Origin: Alphaproteobacteria bacterium MarineAlpha11_Bin1
GTDB taxonomy: Bacteria > Pseudomonadota > Alphaproteobacteria > MPNO01 > UBA830
Length of the DNA stretch: 64,000 nt
Reading direction: 5' to 3'
Assembly (NCBI GenBank): GCA_002937455.1
Contig: PTJZ01000003.1
Location: 186,001 to 250,000, forward strand
Shown: positions 1-8,293 of the stretch, in pieces
Layout of the letters: every line of letters starts with the position of its first letter
How positions within the stretch are numbered: position 1 is the first letter of the stretch
Program-made: the position numbers and the translations under genes
The notes under the pieces: generated by a model
The model's database searches: none
What the model saw: the letters and a program-made list of their open reading frames with translations, nothing else
What the model was told of the DNA's origin: nothing

Positions 1-822
1 TTTGTCGATACAAATTTTTCAGCTCTTTCAGTTACACCATGTTCGCCAAATATCGGGGCGGAGATTGGATTGTTGGATTTAACCAAGCCTCTTAGCAACA
101 TCGAGGTAAAGGAACTGAGGGACGCTTTTATCAAATACCAAGTAATTTTCTTCAGAGATCAAAAAATATCTTTCGAAGATCACATACGTTTAGCCGAATA
201 TTTCGGAGTACTCGGGTCTCACGTCGGCAAATCCACGATAAGCAAGACTACCGAGGATCCTCGTGTGAGAAAATTTCATTACGATGAGAATACGCCGCGC
301 GTCTCGGGTGATGTATTTCATACGGATCAATCGTGCGCCGCGGTGCCCCCCCTCGGAAGCATTCTTTATAATCACACCCTTCCACCGAATGGCGGAGGTG
401 ATACTCTTTTTTCCAGCATGTACGCGGCTTACGACGCCCTTTCGGTGCGAATGAAAGTTTACCTACAAGGCCTTACCGCATACCATGACGGGGTTCCAAC
501 CTTTGGTGCAGGAACCCCGAATGCAAACCATCCGGTCATAGTAAAACATCCGGAAAGCGGGAAAAAGTTAATATACGTTAACGAAGTTTTTACGATGAAA
601 ATTAATGAGCTGTCAGAGCATGAAAGTAAGGCAATTTTAGAGTATTTATGTGCACATTGCGCTAGGCCTGAATGGACTACGAGGTTCAGATGGAAGCCTC
701 ACTCAATTGCCTTCTGGGATAATAGATGCACCCAGCACATGGCGATATCAGATTACCTACCCAGTGTTCGATCTGGGTATCGTGTTCAACTAGATGGAAA
801 AAGTCCGCCCGTCGCCGCTTGA
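1..822 (+). CDS. TauD/TfdA-family Fe(II)/2-oxoglutarate dioxygenase (5' end outside window)
   Basis: The reading frame is open to the first base of the window, and the conserved N-terminal segment IGAEIGLLDL is encoded at about bases 58-87, ahead of any good start codon, so the gene begins upstream and is only cut by the window edge. The product resembles taurine/2,4-D dioxygenases that use Fe(II) and 2-oxoglutarate to hydroxylate small acids such as sulfonates. The facial triad is visible: HTD (His codon 319-321, Asp 325-327) and a distal His in TQHMA (736-738), followed by the 2-oxoglutarate-binding Arg in GYRVQ. The substrate cannot be told from sequence. The gene is followed by a tRNA gene on the same strand. 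Confidence 0.9.
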   Translation, partial: FVDTNFSALSVTPCSPNIGAEIGLLDLTKPLSNIEVKELRDAFIKYQVIFFRDQKISFEDHIRLAEYFGVLGSHVGKSTISKTTEDPRVRKFHYDENTPRVSGDVFHTDQSCAAVPPLGSILYNHTLPPNGGGDTLFSSMYAAYDALSVRMKVYLQGLTAYHDGVPTFGAGTPNANHPVIVKHPESGKKLIYVNEVFTMKINELSEHESKAILEYLCAHCARPEWTTRFRWKPHSIAFWDNRCTQHMAISDYLPSVRSGYRVQLDGKSPPVAA

Positions 823-937
823 GCGTCAAAGTGTAAATTTTAGTTTTGGTACGAGGCCAAATAACCTTCTTAAACAATACCTGTTCAATTGGACTAGCAA
901 CAAAAGGCTGCGGATGTTATACGGCCGGGTCTGATGA

Positions 938-1013
938 TCCTCGGTAGCTCAGTTGGTAGAGCAAGCGGCTGTTAACCGCTGGGTCGGGGGTTCGAGTCCC
1001 TCCCGAGGAGCCA
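938..1013 (+). tRNA. tRNA-Asn (anticodon GTT)
   Basis: A full cloverleaf can be folded. The 7-bp acceptor stem pairs TCCTCGG (938-944) with CCGAGGA (1003-1009). The D arm carries GCTCAGTTGGTAGAGC, the anticodon loop is CTGTTAA with GTT at 971-973, and the T arm carries GGTTCGAGTCC. The discriminator base is G (1010), as expected for Asn, and CCA is encoded at 1011-1013. An integrase remnant ends only 6 bases downstream, so this tRNA was probably an integration site. Confidence 0.97.
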
Positions 1014-1019
1014 ACACCC

Positions 1020-1292
1020 TTATCCAATCCCCGTAATCTGGGATTGATCGATAAGCTGGGACATTTTGCTGGGGGCGGGTAGGACAGAACTGTTTTTGAT
1101 ATGTTCCAGTCCGCTCGACCCCAGTTTCTTTTTATTCGGCTGGGCAGTGTAAACGTCAGCTTGTTTTGGCGTTATCCAGCCGAATGTTGCTTTCAGCTCC
1201 TCAGTCCTCGCCTCCTGATACGCAAGGGTTATTGCCAGCGTTTTTCGCACTCCATGCGCTGAGAAAATTTTTGTTAGACCTGCCTCGTCAAT
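1020..1292 (-). pseudogene. C-terminal remnant of a tyrosine recombinase (integrase)
   Basis: The minus-strand frame encodes AGLTKIFSAHGVRKTLA, then a GW motif and QADVYT. This matches the end of the catalytic domain of tyrosine recombinases: H-x-x-R with the arginine in HGVRK, a Trp in place of the third His, and the nucleophile Tyr in DVYT. The frame is interrupted by an in-frame TAG just upstream of IDEAGL, and the rest of the protein (normally 300-400 residues) is missing. It lies tail-to-tail with tRNA-Asn, 6 bases from the encoded CCA, which is the usual geometry of an element integrated in a tRNA 3' end. A second, more decayed copy lies at 2122-2204. Confidence 0.75.
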
Positions 1293-1403
1293 CTAACGGC
1301 TAAATCGCATCGCCAGTATTACGGCCCCAAGGCTGGACGAACAGCCTTGGGGCCGATGCCCGTGGAAAAGGACCTAACCTCAATGCAACTTGTGGTGCTA
1401 AGA

Positions 1404-2015
1404 TTATGCCGCCGCGGCTTCCTCTGCTGCATGGGCCGCTTTCACGCTGTCGCGGGAGCAGCAACGCTCATAGTAGGCCGCCACGTTCGGATAAGCCGAC
1501 AGGTCGACCTTAGCCGGGACGGTCCAGTTCAGGATGGCCGCGGCGTAGCAGTCCGGCGCCGAGAAATCGGCGCCCATCAGGTATTGTTTGTCCTCTAGCG
1601 CGTCATTCATGTAGCTGAGTCGGACGCCGAGGCGGTTGCGGGCGATATCCCGGTAATCGTCGGGGATGCCCGGTAGGAAGATCGGCGGCAGGTTCTTGTG
1701 TAGCTCGGAGCCGATAAAACTTAGCCAGTCCATAACCTTGTAACGTTCCGGCGTGCCGGCGGCCGGGATTAGGCCTTTTTCCGGGTGCTGATCGGCAAGG
1801 TACTGTATGATCACGCCGCACTCGCTGAGGCCGGTGCCGTCCTCCATTTCGACATAGGGTACATAGCCCTTCGGATTGTGCGCTTTGTAATTTGCGCCGT
1901 CGTCAAGCTTCTTTTCCATCAGGTTGACGGCGACGAGTTCAGGTTCGATGCCCAGTTCGCGCATCGCAATATGCGGGGCGAACGAGCATGTGCCCTTGGT
2001 GTAGTAAAGTTTCAT
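1404..2015 (-). CDS. Glutathione S-transferase, beta-like
   Basis: 203 residues, the normal length for a bacterial GST. An N-terminal thioredoxin-fold domain (about 1-80) begins MKLYYTKGTC with Cys10, the residue used by beta-class enzymes for mixed-disulfide chemistry. It contains the glutathione-binding NPKGYVPYVE (cis-Pro loop) and a Ser/Glu pair in LSECGVIIQYLAD. The helical C-terminal domain ends in an alanine-rich tail. It should conjugate or reduce electrophiles with glutathione in the cytoplasm. The coding sequence is visibly richer in G and C than its neighbours and sits between two integrase-tail remnants next to tRNA-Asn, so it was probably acquired or re-integrated as cargo. Confidence 0.93.
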   Translation of the reverse strand: MKLYYTKGTCSFAPHIAMRELGIEPELVAVNLMEKKLDDGANYKAHNPKGYVPYVEMEDGTGLSECGVIIQYLADQHPEKGLIPAAGTPERYKVMDWLSFIGSELHKNLPPIFLPGIPDDYRDIARNRLGVRLSYMNDALEDKQYLMGADFSAPDCYAAAILNWTVPAKVDLSAYPNVAAYYERCCSRDSVKAAHAAEEAAAA

Positions 2016-2106
2016 CTGGTTATTCCTTTTTCGTCATGATTGCGAGCTCGGCAAAGCGTGCAAGCAATAACTCAATACTAATCTCAGAAAGGATTGAATA
2101 AGGATG

Positions 2107-2128
2107 GGTGTCCCCCCTGAACTAAGCC
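2107..2128. repeat. Possible degenerate copy of the tRNA-Asn 3' end (att-like)
   Basis: The stretch GTGTCCCCCCTGAACTAAGCC resembles the tRNA 3' end (about 994-1012) if a two-base gap is allowed. It lies just before the second integrase-tail remnant, as the tRNA end lies before the first. The match is imperfect and short, so this is only a suggestion. Confidence 0.2.
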
Positions 2129-2204
2129 CTTGATATCAGATTCTTTTTATTGGCCTAGCCAGCGTAAACGTCAGCACTCCTTGATGTTTTCCAATCGATC
2201 TGCG
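2122..2204 (-). pseudogene. Second, more decayed integrase-tail remnant
   Basis: On the minus strand this stretch reads QIDWKTSRSADVYAG, a stop, then ANKKNL. It aligns with GWITPKQADVYTAQPNKKKL of the remnant at 1020-1292: the Trp, Thr, ADVY, Asn-Lys-Lys and Leu are kept in register. At DNA level the shared words TTCTTTTTATT and GTAAACGTCAGC are also visible. An in-frame stop replaces a Gln or Thr codon. It is in the same orientation as the first copy, so the GST gene is bracketed by two related integrase tails. Confidence 0.6.
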
Positions 2205-2232
2205 GCACAAAATTCTTTTATTTATCTATCAC

Positions 2233-2253
2233 AGGGCCCTTCCGCAGGGCCCT
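2233..2253. terminator. Perfect 8-bp hairpin, terminator-like
   Basis: AGGGCCCT at 2233-2240 and again at 2246-2253 is self-complementary, giving an 8-bp GC-rich stem with a 5-base loop (TCCGC). An A-run then T-run follows at about 2259-2268. No gene clearly ends into it, so it may be a leftover terminator of the decayed element. The rest of 2205-2603 shows no convincing gene and becomes AT-rich towards 2520-2590, where the promoter of the next gene is expected. Confidence 0.35.
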
Positions 2254-2603
2254 TCGCGCAAAAATTTTTATGCATCAAACACTACAAAATGGCAATCACG
2301 TTAAGATATTTATTTAACAGTCAGGCCACCGTTAAAGAACAACTTCATAACTTCTATAAAGGGCTGTTCGTCGAAAGAATCAAAGGCGGATACAGATAAA
2401 TATAAATCCGATATCGAGCGGCGGGGTGTTTTGGTTCCGACATCCTTCCTCGAAGTCGACAAATGCAACCATTGAAGGGACGACGGGGGCCAAAGGTTTC
2501 CGATCTAAATTATATCTCCGTTCAACTTATAAGCATTATCCAACCTACGTTAATTTAAAATTCGTAGTATAATTATTAAAAATTTTGAACCGGAATTAGG
2601 ATA

Positions 2604-4358
2604 ATGCCCGAGGCAATTGAACAAAGACTTGCGGCGATATTGGTCGCCGACATGGAGCAATACTCCCGACATATGCATGAAGACGAGCGAGGCACCGTCA
2701 GGGAATGGCAAGCGATCCGCGAAAAAATTATAAAACCGAGTGTGGATAAATTTTCCGGTCAAATTATCAAAAACACCGGTGATGGATTTCTAGCGGAGTT
2801 TAAGACTGTAAGCGGTGCGGTTGAGTGCGCAGTAGCGATGCAAAGTCTCTTAATTGGTCGGGCAAACCACCAACCGGAGCAGCAAGAATTAAAATTCCGA
2901 ATGGGTATTAACCTAGGCGAGATTACATTCGATCAGGACGATTTTTATGGTGACGGTGTCAACATTGCCGCACGGCTGGAGGGTCTATCTGACGCACCGG
3001 GTATTTGTGTTTCATCGCTCGTATACGACCAAGTACGAAAGAAGGTAAATTGCTCTTTCGAGGATATCGGTGAGCATACGGTAAAAAACATAGATGACCC
3101 TGTTCGAGTATTTCGTATTTCCTGCGATGGGCCACCGACCAAAAGCGCGGAAAATTCAACAGAAACGAGCAATGAGGCCCAAATGCCCTCAATTGCGGTA
3201 CTTCCGTTCGACAATATGAGTTCTGACCCTGAGCAAGACTTTTTTGCGGATGGGCTCACAGAAGATATTATTACCGAGTTATCACGTTTTAACGACCTGT
3301 TTGTCATTTCAAGGAACTCAACTTTTACCTTCAAAGGAAAAGCAACGAGGGCAATAGAAGTCGCCGAAAAATTAAATGTACAATACGTGGTTGAAGGTAG
3401 CGTTCGTAAGGCCGCGAACCGTGTTCGGGTTAATGTACAGTTAATTGACGGCCGTGCTGATCGGCACGTTTGGGCAGAACGTTATGATAGAGATCTAGAG
3501 GATATTTTCAAAATACAGGATGAGATAACTGCATCAATTGCGTCAACGTTACCGGGAAGGATCGTTGCCGACAACGTAGATCGCGCTCGAAAAATTCCTA
3601 CTGAAAGCATGCCGGCTTACGAGTGCGTTCTTGCTGGAAAGGTACTTCACCACAAGAGTAACAAAAAGGATAATGCCGAAGCCTTAAGACTCCTTGAGCG
3701 CGCTATAGAACTAGACCCAAGCTATGCACATGCAATCGCGTGGAGAGCCTGTGTAACAGGCCAGGCATTTACATACGGTTGGCTAGAGAAAGATTTTTCC
3801 GCTGCACTTGAGGGTATAACTAAAGACTTAGAGAAGGCCCTATCACTTGACGGTGATGACGCTGATATACACCGAATTCTCGGTGCAATTAATATCGCAA
3901 ACAATAACCTTGAACAGGCGCAACGTCATCAAGAAAAGGCGCAAAGGTTAAATCCTAACTACGATTTAGTAGTGGTCCAATCTGGGGAATTAATGACGTG
4001 GCTTGGACGTCCAGAGGAAGGAGTGAATTTAATCCGCCAGGCGATGGAACTTAATCCATTTCACCCTCCACGATTTTGGGGTCACCTCGGGAGAGCCTAT
4101 TTTACCGGCAAACACTACCAGGAAGCGGTATCTGCAATGGAAAACATTGAAACGCCAGATGTACTGCAACTCGCATACACAGCCGCTAGCCATGCATATC
4201 TTGGCGATATCCAAAAGGCCCGGATCTTCACTGACGCCGCACTTGGGCTTAATTCGAACCTGACTATTAAAGATATTATGGCCATGCAACACTACGGAAA
4301 CGCCGATGATGTTTCCCATCTTAGTGAAGGTCTATCATTAGCGGGTTTTATAAACTAA
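2604..4358 (+). CDS. Class III adenylate cyclase with TolB-like and TPR regions
   Basis: 584 residues. The N-terminal nucleotide cyclase domain (about 8-170) carries both metal-binding aspartates, Asp16 in LVADMEQYS and Asp60 in NTGDGFLAEF. It should make cAMP from ATP; the substrate-selecting residues were not checked. A TolB/FlgO-like segment follows (about 195-325: PSIAVLPFDNMSSD, then VVEGSVRK), and then tetratricopeptide repeats to the C-terminus, probably a protein-interaction or sensing part. This architecture is common in rhizobial and related alphaproteobacterial cyclases. No transmembrane segment is obvious. The gene stands alone, with AT-rich flanks. Confidence 0.9.
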   Translation: MPEAIEQRLAAILVADMEQYSRHMHEDERGTVREWQAIREKIIKPSVDKFSGQIIKNTGDGFLAEFKTVSGAVECAVAMQSLLIGRANHQPEQQELKFRMGINLGEITFDQDDFYGDGVNIAARLEGLSDAPGICVSSLVYDQVRKKVNCSFEDIGEHTVKNIDDPVRVFRISCDGPPTKSAENSTETSNEAQMPSIAVLPFDNMSSDPEQDFFADGLTEDIITELSRFNDLFVISRNSTFTFKGKATRAIEVAEKLNVQYVVEGSVRKAANRVRVNVQLIDGRADRHVWAERYDRDLEDIFKIQDEITASIASTLPGRIVADNVDRARKIPTESMPAYECVLAGKVLHHKSNKKDNAEALRLLERAIELDPSYAHAIAWRACVTGQAFTYGWLEKDFSAALEGITKDLEKALSLDGDDADIHRILGAINIANNNLEQAQRHQEKAQRLNPNYDLVVVQSGELMTWLGRPEEGVNLIRQAMELNPFHPPRFWGHLGRAYFTGKHYQEAVSAMENIETPDVLQLAYTAASHAYLGDIQKARIFTDAALGLNSNLTIKDIMAMQHYGNADDVSHLSEGLSLAGFIN

Positions 4359-4651
4359 TGAAAACGCCTTTTGGGTTTTAACTTCTAGTTTGGGTCCTCT
4401 AATTCGGCTTTAAAGATAAGGATCCCCATTCTAACTTGTTACAAAGGAAACTTGGCGAAAAAAAGGGATTAACTATGACGGTTTAAATAAAGCGTATATT
4501 GCTACAAATAATCGATTATAGATTAATTATTTTTCGGGTTCCTAAAGGTTATTTTTTGTTAAATGATCAAAACGTTTTCCTCCTTCGTGTCTTCTCTGAT
4601 TATCCGTTTTTATAATTTTTTAGATATATTTCTATAATCAAAGGTTGAGTC

Positions 4652-5956
4652 TTGGATCTCATTTTAACATTAATCTTATTTATAATAACATTATCTGTTT
4701 TTACATATGAGATATCTCGGAAAAATAAAAGGAATGTCTTTCCTTTTATGACACTCGTGGCAATATATTATCTATTCTTTTATGGAATATCATCAATCTG
4801 GACCTCTCTTTACCAGCTTCACCCAATATATCCCCTAGAACTCGGCGGAGTCACAACTGTTTACATTGTTGCATTCATCTGTTCACAATTAATCGGCTAT
4901 TTTCTCTTCTCTAATTTATTATTTCGGTTTATTGATCGAAGTTTATTTCGCCGACTACAGTCACCTTTAAATATCGGTTTGCATAATTTTCAGACCAAAC
5001 CGATGCTTGTTTTATCGAGCATCGCAATATTAGCCCATTTCACATTTTCCGCCGTTCCACTACTGAAGGAAGTACCGAGCATTAACCAACTCCAACAACC
5101 TTTGTGGTATTTTGGATTTGGAGTTTTAATTTGGCTATCTCTTGGTAAGAAACGGCCGTTAAAAGAGATTTTTATCGCGGGATTTGCTTTTCTACTTTGC
5201 CTCGTGAACTTTGTTTTGACAGGATTGACCACGCCAATTTTCATATCACTTTTTATCTTTTTATCTGCGGCGTTTTATTGGAAAAGATATTTCTCCACAG
5301 TAGCTACATTCATTTTCTTGAGTGTACTTTTCTCAAGCTATAGTCATGTCAAATATGTCGCAAATACATATATCAAAGGTGGTGAAACAGGTATTCGTGA
5401 CTTCAAACCGAATATATCCTCGTACTCTATATTTGCATCGGTAAACGCTGCGGCTAGAAGATCATCCCATGGGCTAGTTCTTGAGAAAGTAATCCAAAAA
5501 ACACCTAGAGAAATTCCTTACGCAAAATATTCTCCTTTCTTAGACGCAGCGATTAATCATATTCCACGAATAATATGGAGAACAAAACCCGAGGAAGTCC
5601 GGGGAAACTGGTTTGGAAAACGGTTTTCTTTTGTCCATCAAAATGATCATAGAACATCTTGGAACTTGCCATGGACCGCAGAATTTTACCTTATTTATGG
5701 CCCGATAAAGGCAGTAACTATTAGTTTCTTTATTGGTGGTTTTATATCGTTATTCGTAATATTTTTATCATTATTACGGCATAGGCCAATCGGATTTGGG
5801 ATTTTTTCATCGTCGATAATTCCATTATTTTACCAAGAATCAAATTTCTCATTAATGTTTGGGAACATAATCACTATCGCATTATTTTTACTCATATCAT
5901 CATATTTATTTATGTTAATATATAATTTCTTTCTGAAATCAGTTGAATACAGATAG
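4652..5956 (+). CDS. Polytopic membrane protein, O-antigen/polysaccharide polymerase-like
   Basis: 434 residues with roughly ten hydrophobic segments. The start used here is TTG; the first helix begins immediately after it. A large loop holds IPRIIWRTKPEEVRG, similar to the IPR..W..KP motif seen in Wzy-type oligosaccharide repeat-unit polymerases, followed by a region where membrane helices resume. It would act in the inner membrane, joining glycan repeats, but this rests on the motif and topology only. The coding sequence and the 290 bases before it are strongly AT-rich compared with the neighbours, and no glycosyltransferase or wzx gene is nearby. This suggests an isolated, transferred gene. 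Confidence 0.6.
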   Translation: MDLILTLILFIITLSVFTYEISRKNKRNVFPFMTLVAIYYLFFYGISSIWTSLYQLHPIYPLELGGVTTVYIVAFICSQLIGYFLFSNLLFRFIDRSLFRRLQSPLNIGLHNFQTKPMLVLSSIAILAHFTFSAVPLLKEVPSINQLQQPLWYFGFGVLIWLSLGKKRPLKEIFIAGFAFLLCLVNFVLTGLTTPIFISLFIFLSAAFYWKRYFSTVATFIFLSVLFSSYSHVKYVANTYIKGGETGIRDFKPNISSYSIFASVNAAARRSSHGLVLEKVIQKTPREIPYAKYSPFLDAAINHIPRIIWRTKPEEVRGNWFGKRFSFVHQNDHRTSWNLPWTAEFYLIYGPIKAVTISFFIGGFISLFVIFLSLLRHRPIGFGIFSSSIIPLFYQESNFSLMFGNIITIALFLLISSYLFMLIYNFFLKSVEYR

Positions 5957-6246
5957 CGATAAAACAGTTCGCCACCTACTTTTCCAACATTATACTAGTT
6001 GTCGGAACACTCTCTTTTTAAACTATCCCAACTCATTCCACCTCATATTCGAGTAAGTCTTTATTACCTAATCTGAAATACCGCCCACAATAATTGAAAT
6101 AAATCCCTCGGAGGACGCAGAGAATCTTTTGACGGAAAATGTACCGCGACGTACCTTTATCAAAACGCCCCTGTATAGTGCTGGCGTTAATAACACCGCA
6201 AGAATATCCTTAATAACCAGTCTAAAATTTGCTCCAGGGGGTCACT

Positions 6247-6663
6247 ATGGCGAAAAAAGAAAAGTTGCGGAAAGAATGTGTTTACATTCCTGGTATGACC
6301 GAGGCCTTAAAAAAGGGAAAAGTACCGTTGTCACCTGCCGTTAAGGCCAACGGATTTGTCTTCGTGTCGGGCTTACCACCAATTGACACAAAGACCGGGA
6401 AGCTCGTCAACGGCGATATATCTCGTCAAACGCGTCAATCACTAAGGAATGTCCGGGACGCGCTAAAAGCGGCTGGATCCTCAATGGATCAGGTTGTGAA
6501 AGTAAATATTTACTGTTCAAATTCTGGATATTTTGACCGGATCAACGATGAATATCGGAAATTTTTCCCAAAAAATCCACCAGCCCGGACTTTCGTGACC
6601 GTCGGCTCATGGCCTTGGGAGTTCGACGTCGAGATTGAATGCACCGCCTTGTGTGACTTATAG
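6247..6663 (+). CDS. RidA/YjgF-family protein, possible 2-aminomuconate deaminase
   Basis: 138 residues from the ATG at 6247, which has AGGGGG five bases upstream; an earlier in-frame ATG at 6229 lacks one. The RidA core is visible: FVFVSGLPPID, the helix with RQSLRNVRDALKAAGSS, and the catalytic Arg in NPPARTFVTV. RidA proteins hydrolyse reactive enamines and imines. Members next to 3-hydroxyanthranilate dioxygenase are known as 2-aminomuconate deaminases, and the HAAO gene starts 21 bases downstream. The assignment to that reaction is from context; general imine deaminase is the fallback. Confidence 0.85.
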   Translation: MAKKEKLRKECVYIPGMTEALKKGKVPLSPAVKANGFVFVSGLPPIDTKTGKLVNGDISRQTRQSLRNVRDALKAAGSSMDQVVKVNIYCSNSGYFDRINDEYRKFFPKNPPARTFVTVGSWPWEFDVEIECTALCDL

Positions 6664-6684
6664 GCTTATCGCGGGAGAATAGTC

Positions 6685-7206
6685 ATGGCGTCTCGCCTAC
6701 CCATTAATCTGATGAAGTGGATCAACGACCACGACGAAGTCCTTAAGCCACCAGTCGGTAACGCCCAGATTTGGCAAGATGGAGAATTCATGATCACTGT
6801 TGTAGGTGGGCCCAATATCCGTACAGACTATCACGATGATCCTGGTGACGAATTCTTCTACCAACTGAAGGGCGATATGAACCTGCGGATTATTGAGGAA
6901 GGCAAACCTAAAGATATGCCAATTCGCGAAGGTGAAATTTTACTGTTACCGTCGCATACACGGCACTCCCCGCAACGCCCAGCTGATACCGTAGGTCTGG
7001 TAATTGAACGTATACGCCGGCCCGGGGAATTAGATGCATTCGAGTGGTATTGTGAGAAGTGCGACACGAAGGTTCATCGACGTGAAATCGAAGTGAACAA
7101 TATTGTCACAGACCTCCCACCAGTTTTCGAAGAATATTATGGGGATTCGAGCCTAAGGATATGTCCATCCTGCAGTCATCAAAACCCCGGCAAACCAGAC
7201 AGCTAG
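6685..7206 (+). CDS. nbaC: 3-hydroxyanthranilate 3,4-dioxygenase
   Basis: 173 residues, the normal length of bacterial HAAO, which opens the ring of 3-hydroxyanthranilate to 2-amino-3-carboxymuconate semialdehyde. The cupin Fe(II) ligands are all present: His50, Glu56 and His94, in YHDDPGDEFFYQ and SHTRHSPQR. The substrate-binding Arg46, Arg98 and Glu109 are conserved as well. The C-terminal rubredoxin-like iron site is intact, with Cys123-x-x-Cys126 and Cys160-x-x-Cys163. It forms a short operon with the RidA gene. A divergent paralogue lies at 24649-25167. Kynureninase and aminocarboxymuconate decarboxylase are not in the neighbourhood. Confidence 0.93.
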   Translation: MASRLPINLMKWINDHDEVLKPPVGNAQIWQDGEFMITVVGGPNIRTDYHDDPGDEFFYQLKGDMNLRIIEEGKPKDMPIREGEILLLPSHTRHSPQRPADTVGLVIERIRRPGELDAFEWYCEKCDTKVHRREIEVNNIVTDLPPVFEEYYGDSSLRICPSCSHQNPGKPDS

Positions 7207-7356
7207 ACTTATTAGCGTATCCTGCCTTTAAGACAGCCATTTGATAATAAGTTTAAAAATATGCATTCAACTACTTCCGTCAAAATAAAAGAGAGGGGTA
7301 CTAACAACAAAAAATGTTAGGTGCCGTAACCACGGGTCTTCACCGACATGCGGAAA

Positions 7357-7899
7357 TCAGTGGCCTTTGTGGTGGCCGAATCCCTGCATGTTGCCTTTTA
7401 TTCGGTCACCCATCGCGGCAGCCGTCGTGACCTCGACTTGGATGATATACTCTCCAGCCTTTTCAAATACTAACGTAAGCGGAAAAAAATCACCTACCTT
7501 GAGCGGCTTATAAAGGCCAATCAACATGACGTGGTATCCGCCCGGTTTCATCTCGACCGTACCGCCGACTGGTAGGTCAATACCATCAACCTGACGCATA
7601 CGCATGACACCATTGTCCATCAGGTGGGTATGAATTTCTATACGTTTTGCGACACCTCCTTTTATCATCATAAGACGGTCTTTAATCTCACCGACGTTAA
7701 CAATCCTTAGATAAGCTGCCCCGTTCTTGACCCTACCCAGGGTTGCACGTGCCCAAGATTTCTCAATTTTTAATCCGTTCATACTATGAGAACGAGAGTC
7801 ATTTTTATCGCGCATTATCTTGTGGGAATGAGCGAATACTATGTTTGCGGAGGTGATTACTATTACAGCCGAAATACCGATTCTAAAAAGCCGATTCAT
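7357..7899 (-). CDS. Periplasmic copper chaperone, PCu(A)C family
   Basis: 180 residues with a hydrophobic N-terminal signal segment (about 5-22) ending FAH. The Cu(I)-binding pattern H-X10-M-X21-H-X-M is matched exactly by His90, Met101, His123 and Met125, and the tail GFGHHKGH adds more histidines. PCu(A)C proteins carry copper in the periplasm, classically to the CuA/CuB sites of cytochrome oxidase. No oxidase or Sco gene adjoins. The next genes on the same strand upstream are the CoxD/CoxE-like pair, 394 bases away, with a CopD-like gene beyond. Confidence 0.9.
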   Translation of the reverse strand: MNRLFRIGISAVIVITSANIVFAHSHKIMRDKNDSRSHSMNGLKIEKSWARATLGRVKNGAAYLRIVNVGEIKDRLMMIKGGVAKRIEIHTHLMDNGVMRMRQVDGIDLPVGGTVEMKPGGYHVMLIGLYKPLKVGDFFPLTLVFEKAGEYIIQVEVTTAAAMGDRIKGNMQGFGHHKGH

Positions 7900-8293
7900 T
7901 TAATTTTTTCCAAAAGAAAATTCCATTTAAGGAATGATTTTGCTGGACTGTGTAGCGCTGTTACGCAGCTATTCTACCACATTTGGTGATTGTTAGTTAA
8001 ATCCCAAATCTCGACGGTGAGTTATAACATACCCACTTGTATATTGGACTTAGCCTGAGGTGAACTCTGTTCGAAATGGATAATTAGCTCGAAGACGAAA
8101 CCAACTGCGCACGAATAGCAATGTTCACGCGACGTCGATATCGGACATGGACCCTCTAATAGGCCTAATCTTTTGGGAAAGAGATATCTAGCCACAATTG
8201 AAAGCTAGGGTCTGCCGCGACAAACCCCGGCGGCAATGTATAAGAAAAAATATTATTTCTTAGATTATAAATGTTCCGTTGAGATCTTTAAGG
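7900..8293. other. 394-base intergenic region without a visible gene
   Basis: No ORF with a credible start or homology was found. A short inverted repeat TGCCGC/GCGGCA lies near 8214-8236, beyond the 3' end of the VWA gene, without a T-run on either strand. The half next to 7900 should hold the promoter of the copper-chaperone gene. Confidence 0.5.

Noticed and set aside
2130..2399. 89-codon plus-strand frame
   Set aside because: It is antisense to the integrase remnant, runs through the hairpin and has no family resemblance.
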